Position numbers and translations under genes: made by a program
In this document: piece by piece, positions 1 through 32,680 of the stretch
Numbering within the stretch: the stretch's first letter is position 1
Layout of the letters: every line of letters starts with the position of its first letter
NCBI RefSeq assembly: GCF_018991925.1
Contig: NW_024756914.1
Location: 3,331,848-3,395,847, forward strand
From: Homarus americanus
Lineage: Eukaryota; Arthropoda; Malacostraca; Decapoda; Nephropidae
DNA: 64,000 nucleotides
Reading direction: 5' to 3'
The notes under the pieces: generated by a model
Databases searched by the model: none
What the model saw: only the letters and a program-made list of their open reading frames with translations
What the model was told of the DNA's origin: nothing

Positions 1-434
1 GGAAGTTATTGCTTCGATAACTGTTAATTCACTAATCAATGACTTTTCCCTGTCCCTATATGTGTCGAATATTGGGGTACACCTGTATACTGACTGGGCG
101 GGCACATTTTCTAATTAGATCTGCCCCTATACGACAATGATGCATTCGATCTCCCTCATTATAACCAATGGTATGATGGAGAGGGAAGGGTAGTTGTAAG
201 TTCTGTTACCACCTGCTAAAAGGAGTAAGGCCTGAAGGACCCATCCCTCATTCCAGGCATGTACTATATAAAGTTGCTCAGCTACCAGCTTTGCTACAGT
301 TATTTGAATTTCTGTCATAAAAAATTCTGACACCACACAGACACACACATGGACACTGGCCTATTTTATATCTCCCTTCTGCAGGAGAGACAAGGGGATA
401 TAAAATAACATCCCTAAAAATAATAGTGATATAC
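1..434. other. Intron or 3' flank of CMC1, nothing recognised
   Basis: This stretch lies downstream of the third CMC1 exon on the minus strand. I could not find the expected last exon here on either strand. The only structure is short AT-rich and CT-rich sequence. Confidence 0.5.
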
Positions 435-2035
435 CTTAAAATCTTTATCATGGTACCACTTGGTGAGGCAGTCCCAGAGGGCAGTGTTTTGTGGGCGACA
501 CTTGACCACCATGGCGTAGCTGGAATCCTTACAGCACTTTGTAAATTCTGTGGGGGATAAAAGTAATTTAAGTAAAGGGAAGATATGTTTTAAAAAAATT
601 ACTTTTTGATTAGCCCAAGTGTTTCCTACGAAGATGAAAGGAGGCTGGAATCAGGAGCATATAGAAACTCATTTCCATTTACAGTCATCCACTCCCTCCT
701 AACTGCTGTGATATCTCTATGTTCCAAGCTCTCCTTTCATTCACACACACACTGCTGTTAGCTGGATGTCAATCTCCCTCCCTTCTAGTCCTGCATTGCA
801 TTTCCTTCACTTCATTCTTCCATCCTCCTGGTCTCCTCCAATAGCCCTAAAATTGACAGACTACCTTATACCTTATGATACACTTTAGTGACATTCTTAC
901 CTTCCACCTCCTTTGGACACTTCTCCCTTCGGGCTATATCACGCATCCTCTTTGGTATACACACCTCAATTTCAACTCTCCGTAAAGACTTATCATCAGG
1001 ATCACCTGTTGAAATAAACCAGTGTGCACAGATAATAATAATAATTATACTGTACAGTAAATGATATCATAATTTTGGACAACACTATTCTGCCTTTTTG
1101 TTATTTAAGTCTCAGTGAATTTAAACCTGCTGCAATAGGAGTCCAGACTTTTTAAACTTGCAAAACAGGAATGTTTGCCACTTGATATATGTCCCATGAA
1201 TATGCAACATTTGATGTGCAGTAGCCTCTTCCACCCTCTTGCAATGATGTATTGATATCATCACGTGAATTTTTTTCGACCAATCACATTTTAATTTTTT
1301 CAAAGGAAGCAGCTTGGGTACGGATTTTAATTTCATTGACAGTCTGACCCTGGCCGTGGTGGAGGTTGGTTGTTATTTGTCCTCCTACGATTAATTTAAG
1401 TTTATTGCCGAGTTTTACGAGAAAGAATATCTTCTATCCCCTTCTAACATAGGTATTGTACTTTCGGACATGGCGCGCCCCAAAGTACTGAAACATTTAG
1501 GTTAGGTTAGTTTAAGCTAGGCCTGCCAGGGGTTAGGTTAGGTTAGGCTTTGTTAGGTTAGACGACTCTTTTTCGTTTTCTCCCCCACCCAAAAACTCCT
1601 GATTTACCAGGGTCTACTCCATTATTGTTGGGGGGCAAAAACGAAAATTTCCCTCCAAAATGCAGGTCAGATTCGTTTAAAACACATCAAAATATACTGG
1701 AAAAACATATTGGTCGACCCATAGGGACTCCGAAAGTAAAAATTTACCCTCATACCAATTGGGGAAATTGAGATAAAACATTTTTTTTACAGAAACCCCT
1801 ACAGTCTAAAGGTTTAATTCCTGCAACCGTCAATCCTTGTTGATAGTGGCTGTTCCAGTGGCCATTACTCTATGTGTTAGTTGCCCCACATACCGGCTAG
1901 GTTAAGGTGATAATAGTATAAATCATATTTTCAATATAAAAAAAATCTGCCAAAATTTATATTGTACAATACCATAATCAACTTACCTAAGCCATGGGGT
2001 CCTCCTTTATTAGTAAAACTCTCCTCAGCAGGCAT
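435..2035 (-). CDS. CMC1: CMC1-like COX assembly mitochondrial protein, 3' end off the window
   Basis: Three coding exons on the minus strand: 1987-2035 (start ATG at 2033-2035), 901-1005 and 435-547. All junctions are GT-AG and the phases agree, giving 89 codons. The product matches CMC1, a small intermembrane-space protein that handles copper for cytochrome c oxidase assembly. Two CX9C motifs are visible, KCPKEVEEFTKC and KCRPQNTALWDC, as expected of a twin CX9C (CHCH) fold held by two disulfides. The N-terminal region (GDPDDKSLRRVE, then IPKRMRDIARREKC) follows the animal CMC1 pattern. The last exon begins after a phase-0 donor at 434 (AAG then GTATAT) and is not found in 1-434, so the final ~20 residues lie outside. 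No mitochondrial presequence is visible, as is usual for import through the MIA pathway. The family assignment comes from remembered homologues. Confidence 0.9.
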
Positions 2036-2967
2036 GGTGTTAACGTGATGTTGGTTGTTATGGTGGTCAGCTGTTAGTGACGGTAGAGCCAACAGCGCTA
2101 CACTAACTTGGTTTTGTAAGGACTCATTTGATTTAAAAAAATAGCCAAATTTTGCAAACAGACAAAAATCAAGTGAAAAGAGATAATGTCTGTCAAGTTA
2201 ATCTGAATGTATTAAACAAGTAATTTTTAATAAAACAATATATTAAAAAACTAAACGTAGCAGGGAATAAATTATAAATATAGATTATGAAAGTTAAGCT
2301 GTCCAAAGGAGGACTTCCAAACTGGCAGAGGATATATTTTCAGGATTTTTAAACTTACTATTTCACATAAATACGCATATTATACAACCGGAAGGTTTAT
2401 CATATAACACCGGCCCCTAAGATCAAGGCTCACCCGACTACTGTATATCATAACATATTGCAAATCAGCATTTCTAGTAAGACTTTCCGCCATATAACAC
2501 TAAGTAACATTACGGAATCATTAAATCGCTAAGCAAAAATTGTCTATGGTCGTGACACTGATAATTTATAAAAGTGGACGAGGGCATCACAAGCTTGCTA
2601 CATTTAGCATGATTACCGCTAACTTAACATCCAGGAGTGGGCAGCTGCCCAGGGGCCTCCACATATTACAATATTTTATTTATTTGTTTATTCATTTGGA
2701 TTATTTTTATTTTTCATTCTTTAAAATTCATGTTTATCTATTCCATGCATTCTTGGACAGAACCATTATTTGAGTTGAGGTTTATCTGATTAATAATGCA
2801 AGGAATAATCTCTGTAATAACTAATAATATATTCTTTTCTGTGAAGTCTCTTGAAAATTTTTGACATGTGCAAGAGTAGCTATATCAGGGCTGGTCGACA
2901 TGAAACCACATGAATGACTCCAGTCATGTCTCACGTGTGTGTGTGTGTGTGTTAGGAATTTGTACAC
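2036..2967. other. Upstream flank of CMC1, no gene seen
   Basis: This is the 5' flank of CMC1 and contains its undetermined 5' UTR and promoter. It is AT-rich with a short (GT)n at 2934-2951. No coding exon is supportable on either strand. Confidence 0.5.
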
Positions 2968-3536
2968 TACTGTAGTGGATTCCTCCCCTACAAACGCTGT
3001 TTGTCGCTGAGTAGCCGACCCTACGAATTCCCCAGTGTATGCCTCATGGTCTAGGTCAACCAGCGCCACCCACGGAGCGGGGGTCAACAATCTACCCACG
3101 CCTACCTCCGCTATAAAAGACCTGACCTCGTGGTGACCTCTCTCTTTCTACCTACACCAACCAGCAAGCTACACCACCTCCTCCGCCGCTGCCTGGCGGC
3201 CCTCGCTCCCGCCGGTGAGCATGGCGACCCACAAGCTGTCCTCCTCTGAGCATCCTCACCAACCAACTCTCTTCTAGCTACAGCCGCAGCAAGCTACACC
3301 ACCTCCTCCGCCGCTGCCTGGCGGTCCTCGCTCCCGCCGGCGAGCATGACGACCCACAAGCTGTCCTCTGAGCGTCCTCACCAACCAGCTCTCTCTACAT
3401 CACGCTTGTAACCACGCTGCCACTTCCCAGCACCAAGCTGCATTGTACATCCAATACAACATGTATACAGAGAGCACATTGTGAGTTTCCTTTCTCCATC
3501 CCATCCTGAGTGTGAACCCAAACATCCCATACCCAA
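2968..3536 (+). repeat. LTR-like dispersed repeat, copy 1, with internal 125-bp duplication
   Basis: This GC-richer block recurs in inverted orientation at 46983-47422 and, truncated, at 32772-33003. On the plus strand it has a TATA box (CTATAAAAG near 3110) and an AATAAA about 8 bases past its end (3544). Its edges read about TGT...ACA, which suggests a solo LTR. A unit starting AGCAAGCTACACCACC at 3163 repeats at 3288 with a period of 125; the other copies carry one unit. I found no flanking gag-pol and no clear target duplication, so LTR identity is inferred. Confidence 0.6.
3110..3118 (+). promoter_or_regulatory. TATA box of the LTR-like repeat
   Basis: CTATAAAAG lies inside the LTR-like repeat, upstream of a CT-rich segment. 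The inverted copy at 46983-47422 has TATTTAAG at the equivalent place. It probably drove the parent retroelement. Confidence 0.4.
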
Positions 3537-4489
3537 CACTATCAATAAATATACAGTTAATTAAAAATATCTCAATGTTCTAATTTCCTCAATATAACTG
3601 CATATGGCTTCAAAATTCTCCAAAGAAGTGTTCAAATTTCAAAATTTTCCTGGGGGGGGCTTACAGCACCCCCCGGAACTCCCAGATGTTTAGGCTCGCT
3701 TCACTCGCCACCCCACCCTCTTGGGTAGTTATAATGGAGGGGGCCTCCACAGGTCTAAATCCGGCATAGTTAGCATCAATGGTAGAGTCTTGAGACGTGT
3801 GAGCGTCAGAAAAGACGAATGATTGCGTCGTGGAGATCGTCCAGGCATAAAACCGCGTTGGCAAACTTGTCAGTGTCATTCCGGTTAATATTCGTTTTTA
3901 TCCCAATAGCTATTTCGGATTTTTTACCATTATCAATAGGATTCTTTCTTAGTTATAAAATCGATTTTCTTCTATGGCATTTCCTGTGCAAATTTATAGT
4001 TCATTCATGATTGACATATATTATTGATGGATAAGTTAGATCTATGTTTTCAAAGCAAAAATTCGCTATCAATGAATTTATAACATTCAATTCAATATCT
4101 TCATTAAAATGCTCAGTATATCATGATGCACAATATAACACGACAGCTGCTACCTCTCATGTGCTATAAAGGTCATAAAAGGGAGGATGCGTAATACAAT
4201 AAAAATTGTATACCTATGTAAAACGCTTTTAATTTTAATATTAAATTTAATTTTACAGCTCACAGGGTAGAGTCCTGATATCCGGTGTGTCTACTGTACT
4301 TGCTAATTTTATGTACTTGGGGAATGACTGCCTGCTTCCCTTGATTATAGAAAACTTTTTTTTTTAATTATGGTGACTGACTAGGCAATCATTACCACTG
4401 TCATAATGTAATAAAATAGGTATTGGAGAAAAATATATATATATATACAGTATATATATATGATTAAAAATTTAAAATAAAAAGATTAT
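3537..4489. other. AT-rich intergenic DNA, no gene seen
   Basis: A G-run facing a C-run (near 3652-3680) follows the LTR-like repeat, then plain AT-rich sequence with a short (AT)n at 4435-4460. No coding exon is supportable. Confidence 0.5.
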
Positions 4490-5110
4490 GTTAATCTACA
4501 CCACGAAGATGTTGGAAAACTAGCTATTTAAAGTGAGACAAAGTCTGAGTATGGAAAGACAGAAGGAGGCAGAGCATTCCACAGTTTGGCTGTGTAAGGA
4601 AAGAAGGATGTACTATAGTGGGTTATTCTAGTGTGACCAACAGCCACTGAGAAACTGTGGGCACCATGGGCAAGACGAGTATTACGACCCCAAGGCCTTG
4701 ACGGCGGTACACAGGATACCAAATCCACCGAACAATGCCCTGTTGAAATACTTGTAAAAGAGAGAGTGAAGCAACATTACAGTGAAGAGAAAGGGAAGAA
4801 AGATTATCAACTAAAGGAGGAGAGTCAATAAGATGAAATACCTTTGATTCCACCCTATCTAACAGTTGGACAGAAGAAGAGCCACCCCAGATATGAGAGC
4901 AGTACTGTACTCCAAATTAGGACGAATGAATCCCTTATAAACTTGAAGCAACTGCTCAGGAGGGAAGTAGCTACGGCATCTGTACAGCATTCTCAGCTTT
5001 CGGGAGGCAGCTTTAGCAATGTTGTGGACGTGTGGTTTCCATGACATATTAGAGGAAATGGCGAGGCCTAGCATATCTATTTTAGAACTGGCACAATGAT
5101 TCCATCCTGA
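4490..5110 (-). pseudogene. Broken non-LTR retrotransposon, reverse transcriptase C-terminus (family B)
   Basis: Three minus-strand frames together encode the C-terminal region of a Jockey/CR1-type ORF2. LGLAISSNMSWKPHVHNIAK is followed by LRMLYRCRSYFPPEQLLQVY, then VESKVFHLIDSPPLVDNLSS, then SFFPYTAKLWNALPPSVFPY. At least two frameshifts separate the pieces, so it is a dead 5'-truncated copy. A second copy of the family lies at 25418-26088 on the plus strand. Confidence 0.85.
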
Positions 5111-5689
5111 AATGCGATTGGTGGGTGATCATCTAATTTTGAAAGCGTAATTGGTAAATACTACTGAGTTTTATTACTACAGTACTACTGGGTTTAAAAT
5201 CTATTGAATAACTTCTCCCTGTTCTAGAAGAATTTGAAGTTTAAGAAAACAAATAAAAGCATCAGTTAATTGTAGTTTTATTAATGGTAAGAATAAAAGT
5301 TGTAAAACAAATCAGTTATTATATTTGAATTATTATCAGATATTTATTAAAATGTAATAATTTTTTTTTTGTCCTTTAGTGAGGTACATTTGAGTATAAA
5401 GTGTGTACAGTAATAAATTGTTCAAAATTATGGCTTTTTCACGTTTAATTTACATTTCATATTTGTTTAATTTAAGTTTCTAGCAGTCCATAGTTCTTTA
5501 GAGACACGGGAGGTGTTTAATTAGTGGGTCAGAGGTGTATCGTTGAATTATTATTACCTGACCTCGGTTGGTCCGGCAAGGCTTTGGAAACAAGGGTGCC
5601 GGAAAATCGGTGGTGTACCTGTATCTAAGTTTCTGTGCTTAATTTTTGTTGTGTGTATTTTAGATTGAATTATGACGACCCCGCAAGAA

Positions 5690-6310
5690 GAGGCAAAATG
5701 TGTGTTATGAATGACTTGAACTGAAGTCACCTACCCTGGTTTAACGATGTTTTTGTACAAAGTTTGGAAAGAAACCATCACCCCGAAGAGACCTGTACAC
5801 ATGGATGAAGCAATTTGAAGAGACTGGCAGTGTTCTTTTACTTTTTACTTTACTTTTATCCTCTTCACCACTGATCAGCTCGATAGCTGCTTGGGCGATC
5901 GGTCACGTCTCTGTTACGCACTGTTGGCAGGTATTGGGCATGGTAGAGAAAAGCTCAGAATATCGGAGGAGGATGTCTAATGCATACATGCTACCTTCCA
6001 CGGAAGCCCAGAGATATCCTCCATAAAGGTGCACCTGAAATAGCACATCACAGTGACGGTGGCATCCATAACCTCAGATGTTATACAATGTGTGGAGGGA
6101 AATTGAGTACCGTTGTGACTTAATCCATGCTACGAATGGTGAACGTGTTGAATGTCTACCCTAACATATCCGAATGATATATACCCATACACCAAATGAA
6201 TCTCAAGCATACTGACTATGAATTGTGTGAATGTTCCTCTGTTTGCATCATTCAGTAAAAATTTATAAGGTTTCAAAGTTGATTAATTTCAATGCGGACG
6301 CCCTGTATAT
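5690..6310 (+). pseudogene. Broken mariner/IS630-type element with HTH start and transposase end, split by a CR1-like insert
   Basis: The left part encodes a helix-turn-helix segment read as KFGKKPSPRRDLYTWMKQFE followed by ETGSV, typical of arthropod Tc1/mariner-like or DUF4817 proteins. The right part (about 6060-6150) encodes EIEYRCDLIHATNGERVECL after a frameshift, matching the usual transposase C-terminus. The reading frame is cut by a retroelement tail at 5833-5943. The right end is near GCGGACGCCCTGTA (~6293-6306). The left end was not located. Confidence 0.65.
5833..5943 (-). mobile_element. CR1-like retroelement 3' end fragment
   Basis: Homologous to the 3' end of the full element at 34600-39090, in reverse orientation. 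It begins with the CTTTTATCCTCTTC tail signature and ends at the GGGCATG equivalent. It is inserted in the mariner-type relic. Confidence 0.85.
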
Positions 6311-6348
6311 TACAATACATTTATGGTGGGTTGTATCTCTACACCATT

Positions 6349-6515
6349 ATAGACCTCACAGATAGGCCAAGAGTGTTAAAGCACCATTATCATATCCCTG
6401 GCTGACAGCGCTGTGTTGTACTTGTATTCAAAAATAGATATAATGTCCCAGCCAATGATATCTTTGGTAGTCATCCAAGTGGTGCTTAATACCCTTGCCT
6501 ATCTGTGAGGACTAT
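6349..6515. mobile_element. Small inverted-repeat element (MITE), ~33-bp ends
   Basis: CCTCACAGATAGGCCAAGAG at 6354 is matched in inverted form by the segment ending CTATCTGTGAGGACTAT near 6514. The arms are about 33 bp with several mismatches. No coding potential is seen. The exact ends and target duplication are uncertain. Confidence 0.55.
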
Positions 6516-7656
6516 GAGGACAAGACTCTTCACTCTCTCTCCTATCCCTGAGTACCAATAACTTGTGCTCCCTAAGTAGATCTCACCCAAAACAAACATG
6601 CACAACTTTCCTTTGTTAAATATTTCTACTCAATAATTACGATAAATCATCAACATGAGGCACTTCAACACTATGCTAACACCCACTGCAGTAATTTACA
6701 GATAGAGTTAAGTCAAATTAAAAAAAAAATTAAGGAAAGACTTGAATTCCATTGTCAGTACACAGCAAATTGACAAGGAGTTGACACAGTGAGGAAATAT
6801 GAAGTGTGAGGGAAAGAATTAAGAACAATACTAATACTGTGTTGTTTCAGAGATTATGAAACAATGACCCAAAAAAATAGGATGACATCAGAGCACTGAG
6901 TTCATCCACACTCAAATAACTGAGTGAAAGCTGCAACACTATGCAACACAGGTAGAACAATCGCTGTACAGTACAAGCAGTATGGGTGAGACCTGGATCT
7001 AGATAAGAAGTTGTAGAATTTGAAGTAATTGTCAAATGCTATATTCAAACCTGGGCATAAAGTAACCAAGACAATTTCAATGAAATTATATTCTACAACA
7101 TCCAAAAGTCATCAATCAGACACATGAACAAATGATAGCTATGTGGTAGCATCTTAATATACATAATTTAATAATTAAATCTACCAATTGTAAGACTTAC
7201 TAAGTGTAGTAATTGCCCCCCCCCCAAAAAAAAAAATACAGAAATCTATTATAATGTTAATACAAACAACAACATTAAATATTAAAGCTGAAACACCATC
7301 ACCAATATGCCATTATCCTAAATTATTCTTAATATGATTTAACACATCAGAATCCTGCCATAGTTGGGAGGGATAAAATAATTTTAATAAAATAATTTTC
7401 ACTTGGAACCTACTGATAAAGGCACCATAAAAATATGAAGAATGAGACATTTCTTAATTGTAAAAACTAAACTAACCACAGCTGCTTCTTTTCATGAGTC
7501 CTAAAGGTCATGTTATACAGTTAAAACCTTCTGAGTCAACAGATGAAACTAAAATCTCTATATGACAAAGAGAAATGTGGTTCCTTTTTTATTAAGGAAT
7601 CTTTAAAATTAGATGGCAAGAAATCAACCATAAAATGTAATGAGATATCAGAGGTA
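6516..7656. other. AT-rich intergenic DNA, no gene seen
   Basis: Only a C8/A10 run near 7207-7225 stands out. Short open frames on the minus strand at 6847-7105 have no recognisable motif. Confidence 0.5.
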
Positions 7657-7806
7657 CAGTAGCTAAAACAACTATCTGTGCAGGTGGGGGTCGATATGCT
7701 CCGAAATTTTACGTGTGACTAGTGACAGCCCTCATATACCAAAATTTATCGTCCATGGTCTCATATTGTTTCCCACAAAGTATGCAGATAGTTGTTTTAG
7801 CTACTG
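7657..7806. mobile_element. TA-flanked MITE with ~27-bp inverted repeats
   Basis: CAGTAGCTAAAACAACTATC at the left end is repeated inverted at the right end (GATAGTTGTTTTAGCTACTG). Both ends are bordered by TA (7655-7656 and 7807-7808), consistent with a Tc1/mariner-type target. The same terminus occurs alone near 29848-29870 in an intron of the vinculin-like gene. Confidence 0.75.
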
Positions 7807-9378
7807 TACATTTGCACAAACAAATTATGTCTACGTATTTACACAATTGTTGAATCAGGAACAGTGCAGGAACAGTGGAGCGCCGGAGCGGCCCTATCAA
7901 CCACTTAAGTTCCTCCCACTAGCCCCGTGTGGTAGATGCATTTCTAAGGGTGCAATTTGTGTATGTATCACTCTACCCGTTGATTAAAATGAAAAAAATG
8001 TTCCTTTTACCGACGCAACCTGCGTCGAAAGACTGCAAGGGGGTGAGATTTCCAATCATGGCCAGGAGTACCAGATGGTTAATGGCCATTTGTTATTTAG
8101 GGGAAAAAAGCAAACATTTTGCTAATTTGCTAACTTCATGAACACTTACTCAATTGATAATTATTTTAAAGCAACTAAGGCCTTTCATTTTGTTCTAAAA
8201 GTAAAACAACTTGTAATCATGGAAATGAGCCATATACTGAATGTTCAACACAAGAAGTAAGTGTTATTAGCTTGTACTGCTGTATCGTCTCGGACAGGCT
8301 GTCATTTTTTTTCTTCACAAATCTTCGTCTGCCAAGCATGGGATTGAGATACAGCTCTTTTACAACCCACCTGGAAGCCTTCGACCAGCAAAAATGCTAG
8401 AAAAGGATTAAGCAGCGAGAAATTTGGCTCAGGATTTTGTTAATACTAGTTTATCATCTGACTACAATGGCGTCAGTCACTCACTTGACTGCTGCTTATT
8501 TGCCAGATACTGTTGTTTGAATGAATCATACTAAAAACACTGATATCGCTTACTATGCCAATTGTACAGCAAAAACATTTCTGAAATGTCTTCCTGGAAG
8601 TAACAAAAATAAAACTATAAATAGTGACATACTGTACTGTATACTTGTACAAGCAACTGCATCTTGTCTTCTTATTAATAGTGATATCTGTGACCTTTGA
8701 CCTCTGCAACACAACATATTTAAGTCTATATGTTAGTGATAGTTGTCTTAAGCAATCCCTTTAAGATTCAGAAGAAAAATCTGAAAAATAAAAATAACTG
8801 AGACTATGAGAAAGGAAAAGGAAGATGAAGATATACAAAATTTATATAAAAACAAACATACTGTACCAAGATAAATATTGCATAAATATTCTTTAATTAG
8901 ACTCATAAGTGTTCAAATATAGGAATGATAATATAAGGAACAGAATTATTTGAGCTGCCAACTGCAATATAAAAATAAAATCTATGAGGAATGAAATACA
9001 GTGCAGTACGTATCTAGAAATTTACTAGAGAAATCCAATATGAACCAACTAATCCCTTCACATGCATACTTCAGGAACCTGTAGCCTTCCTTCATCGCTG
9101 ACAACTTCAGAAAAATTCACAGACAAGTTTTTGAGACATGGCTAACCATTACTACTGCGAGTGTCACAGCAGTGCAACACTACTACAGATACTACTACTA
9201 CTGTACTGTATCACTATTACTAACCCCTGTGTTATGGAAGGAATATATTCTTTAAAAGTTTTTCACCATGATGCTCTGTTACATCAACCCAATTTTCCTA
9301 TAGAATTTATCATATATAGTACTGTACAGTAATTGGAGGATGCATTCACATGGACAATTTTTCAGCCAAAACACATAT
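7807..9378. other. Intergenic DNA, no gene seen
   Basis: I examined the short open frames here on both strands and recognised none. The only feature is frequent TACTGTA/TACAGTA words. Confidence 0.5.
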
Positions 9379-9382
9379 TTAA

Positions 9383-10111
9383 CCCCTACGCCCCGGGCTA
9401 GGGTGGCGACGGCTGTACCCCCCACGCGGGGGTAAAACGAGAAAAATCAACTTCTCCAAAAATAATTTTTGACCTTTATAAATGATAAAACAATAAAAAA
9501 GACGCAAGAAAAATTATATACGTATTGTCCCTCTAGAAACTTCCGTGGCGCCTCAGGGACGAGACAAATAAGGGGAATGTTTTTTTTACGTCGAGCGCTC
9601 GCTGTCACTACGCACTTGCCTTTGTGTCCGAGATGGCCAATAGTGCATATATTTATTGATCATAATACTTATTTCCTATAAATAATTCATCTAAAATTTA
9701 TTTTTGCATTATTTTTCATAAGAAGTGCTTGGAGACACACAGCAGTCTGGCTGTCTTTGTGTTTGGTAGAGCAAGTAATGCATAAAATAATAATAATTCC
9801 ATAAATAAATACATTTATAACATAATCATAGTATTATCTTCCAGTAATACTACACTGCAATACAACTACACTACTTTTAGCAATATTACTTTGATACAAC
9901 ATGGTAAACTGGACAAACAATGAAAATTAAACAAATAAAAGTAGGTAATTACATTCAGGAAGCTTCCCTGTGGCCGAGGTGTGGCGTGACAGGCAAATAG
10001 TCACACGGGAACCTGATAACCCGCACTGGGCATTTAAACAGTGGCGGGAAAAGGCGCACGTTCTGGGGCACGCCGGTCGGACGTTCTGGAACGTCACCCG
10101 GGGCCTAAGGG
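9383..10111. mobile_element. piggyBac-like nonautonomous element with TTAA duplication
   Basis: Both ends are flanked by TTAA (9379-9382 and 10112-10115). The left end reads CCCCTACGCCCCGGG and the inverted right end reads CCCTTAGGCCCCGGG. This combination is characteristic of piggyBac-type elements. The interior (729 bp) has no transposase, so it would need a partner to move. Confidence 0.7.
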
Positions 10112-10180
10112 TTAATGTAAAATTAATTTCTGTAGTTTCTGAGTTATGTTCTGGAAACAACTTGAAAATATGTTGGGAAC

Positions 10181-10311
10181 CACCTGAAAATTAAGCACCC
10201 CAGCTTATTTCCCCTTATGCTTAAACACCCTAACCTAACCTAATCCCTCCAGGTAGCATTAGGGTGTTTAATCAACAGGTAAAATAAGCTGGGGTACCTA
10301 ATCTTCAGGTG
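10181..10311. mobile_element. Small palindromic MITE, copy 1
   Basis: The two arms (about 10181-10241 and 10259-10311) are mutually inverted. Both begin CACCTGAA, then contain CCCCAGCTTATTT and TAAACACCCTAA. A related copy lies at 28495-28632. Confidence 0.75.
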
Positions 10312-11066
10312 ATCTGATGGAGGAATGGAGTGACAATGACCATCAGTGTGTGAATGAACCATAACAAAGAATACATATTGGACATTTCTAAAAAGTTGTC
10401 TTGGATAATTACTCAACTATCTCACCTTTTCCACCTGCTGAATCAATGTAAATTTGCATGACAATTATACTGAATAAATATCTATTTACCAAATGTATAT
10501 ATCTATCTTATTCCTTTGTACATGATATTGCATTTAAAATGTCTGAAAGCTGCCTAGAGCAATGACAGTTTTATAGATACTGTATGTCTAAATTCATTAC
10601 ACTGTATGAAATCACATCTGAAGAAAATTGAGTGTTAAACTGTGTTGGGTGTCAAGAGAGGCAGAAAGATGTGCTGTAGAAGCCTTAGGGTGGCACACAG
10701 TCAATACCATCTACACTTTATACTGTATATTTATATTTGCTGCCTATTCCCATTTTATGTCTATTTTCATTTTTTTCCCATGGGGATAAATGGCTTCACT
10801 AAAACCTATTGGCTGAATGAAAATAATATCAACTGTCAATATTGGGTCTGACAAAGGCATTATTACACATTATGTTAACAATAAACAGTATCTAAAGAAC
10901 ATAATCAATGGCATGAAAGAATAAAGTGGTGGTATTTCTTTTAATTTTCTTAAAGACTGTTTGACTCGGCTCAAAAGTACGGCAGAATTTGTTGCACTGT
11001 CACGACCATGGTATTTTATGCCCAACCAAAAAGTAAATGCAGCACAGTACAGGTACAGTACTATAT

Positions 11067-31608
<20,542 letters not shown>

Positions 31609-32113
31609 TAAATTAGTTAGTGAGGTGAAGAAGTCAATTTGAACACCTCCGCCCCTCACCTGTTGGCCGTCACCCGCACCACACTGGCTACTCTATATTT
31701 ATTTCTTGTTTAACCCATGATTGTTTTATAAACTAATACATGTGCTATAATATTGGTATGTATTAAAAACAGCATTGTAAGATGACGGGGGGGGGGGGAG
31801 GATAAAAAAAAATCAATTCAATTTCAATTTCAATTGTTTATTCCTTGGTAGAGGGAGCGGGATCCTTGTGCCATATGACATTTGTTTTTGTTCTTTTTCA
31901 AATTAATTTACGACGTTGAACGTAAAATTACCCTCCATAATAGATAAATATTAAATCTCACATTTTAACAATATAAAGTATTAAAAAGTTTTAAAACTGG
32001 GTTGAGTAGCCTTAATAAATTGGTTACAACTCAACGTAGTTAATTGCAAATAATTAATAAAAAAAAAAAAATAATAATAATAATTATGGCACTATTCAGT
32101 CGAGTGACCTTAC

Positions 32114-32244
32114 CTGGAGCAGGTACATTCAGGAGCCGGTGCATGCCCAGTATTTGCCAACAGTGCGTGACAGAGACGTGACCGATCGCCCGGGCGGCTA
32201 GCGAGCCGATCAGTGGCGAAGAGGATAAAAGTAAAAGTAAGATT
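32114..32244 (+). mobile_element. CR1-like retroelement 3' end fragment
   Basis: Matches the last ~130 bp of the full element at 34600-39090 and ends GAGGATAAAAGTAAAAGTAA. Confidence 0.9.
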
Positions 32245-32455
32245 GAAGAAGCCGCAGGTCCAGAAAACTGTGAGGGCAAACTTTTCGGAGTGAGGGTTGT
32301 GAACTCTTGGAACAACCTGCCATAGAGTGTTGTGACGGCACCGAGCAGATACATTCAGGAGCCAGTGCTTGTCCAGTACAGTACTTGCCAACAGTGCGTA
32401 ACGGAGACGATCAGTGGTGAAGAGGATAAAAGTAAAAGTAATAATAATAATAATA
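32245..32455 (+). mobile_element. CR1-like retroelement 3' end fragment with internal deletions
   Basis: Starts at the GAAGAAGCCGCAGGTCC region, lacks a stretch after GCACCGAG and another before GATCAGTGG, and ends in the AAAAGTAAAAGTAAT tail. It lies directly after another copy of the same tail. Confidence 0.85.
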
Positions 32456-32545
32456 ACTGATATACTTACTGTATTATGCTGGTAACAACTAATGTACCCT
32501 AAACGAAATTGTATGAACCCACAGATGTCTTGAAACAACTTTTTT

Positions 32546-32680
32546 TTGCTTTTATCCTCTTCGCCACTGATCAGTAGCCGATCGGGCGGTCGGTCACGTC
32601 TCTGTTGCGCAGTGTTGGCAAGTACTGGATAAGCACTGGCTCCTGAATGTATCTGAATCTTCTCCAGTACTGGTTAAGTC
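32546..32680 (-). mobile_element. CR1-like retroelement 3' end fragment, joined to a host exon copy
   Basis: Minus-strand 3' end beginning at the GACTTAACCAG equivalent. On the minus strand it continues directly from the exon-like sequence at 32677-32758, with AGTCT shared at the junction. Confidence 0.88.

Noticed and set aside
1490..1560. Interstitial telomere array
   Set aside because: Only two or three TTAGG units occur in each run; the motif is common in arthropod DNA and does not indicate a chromosome end.
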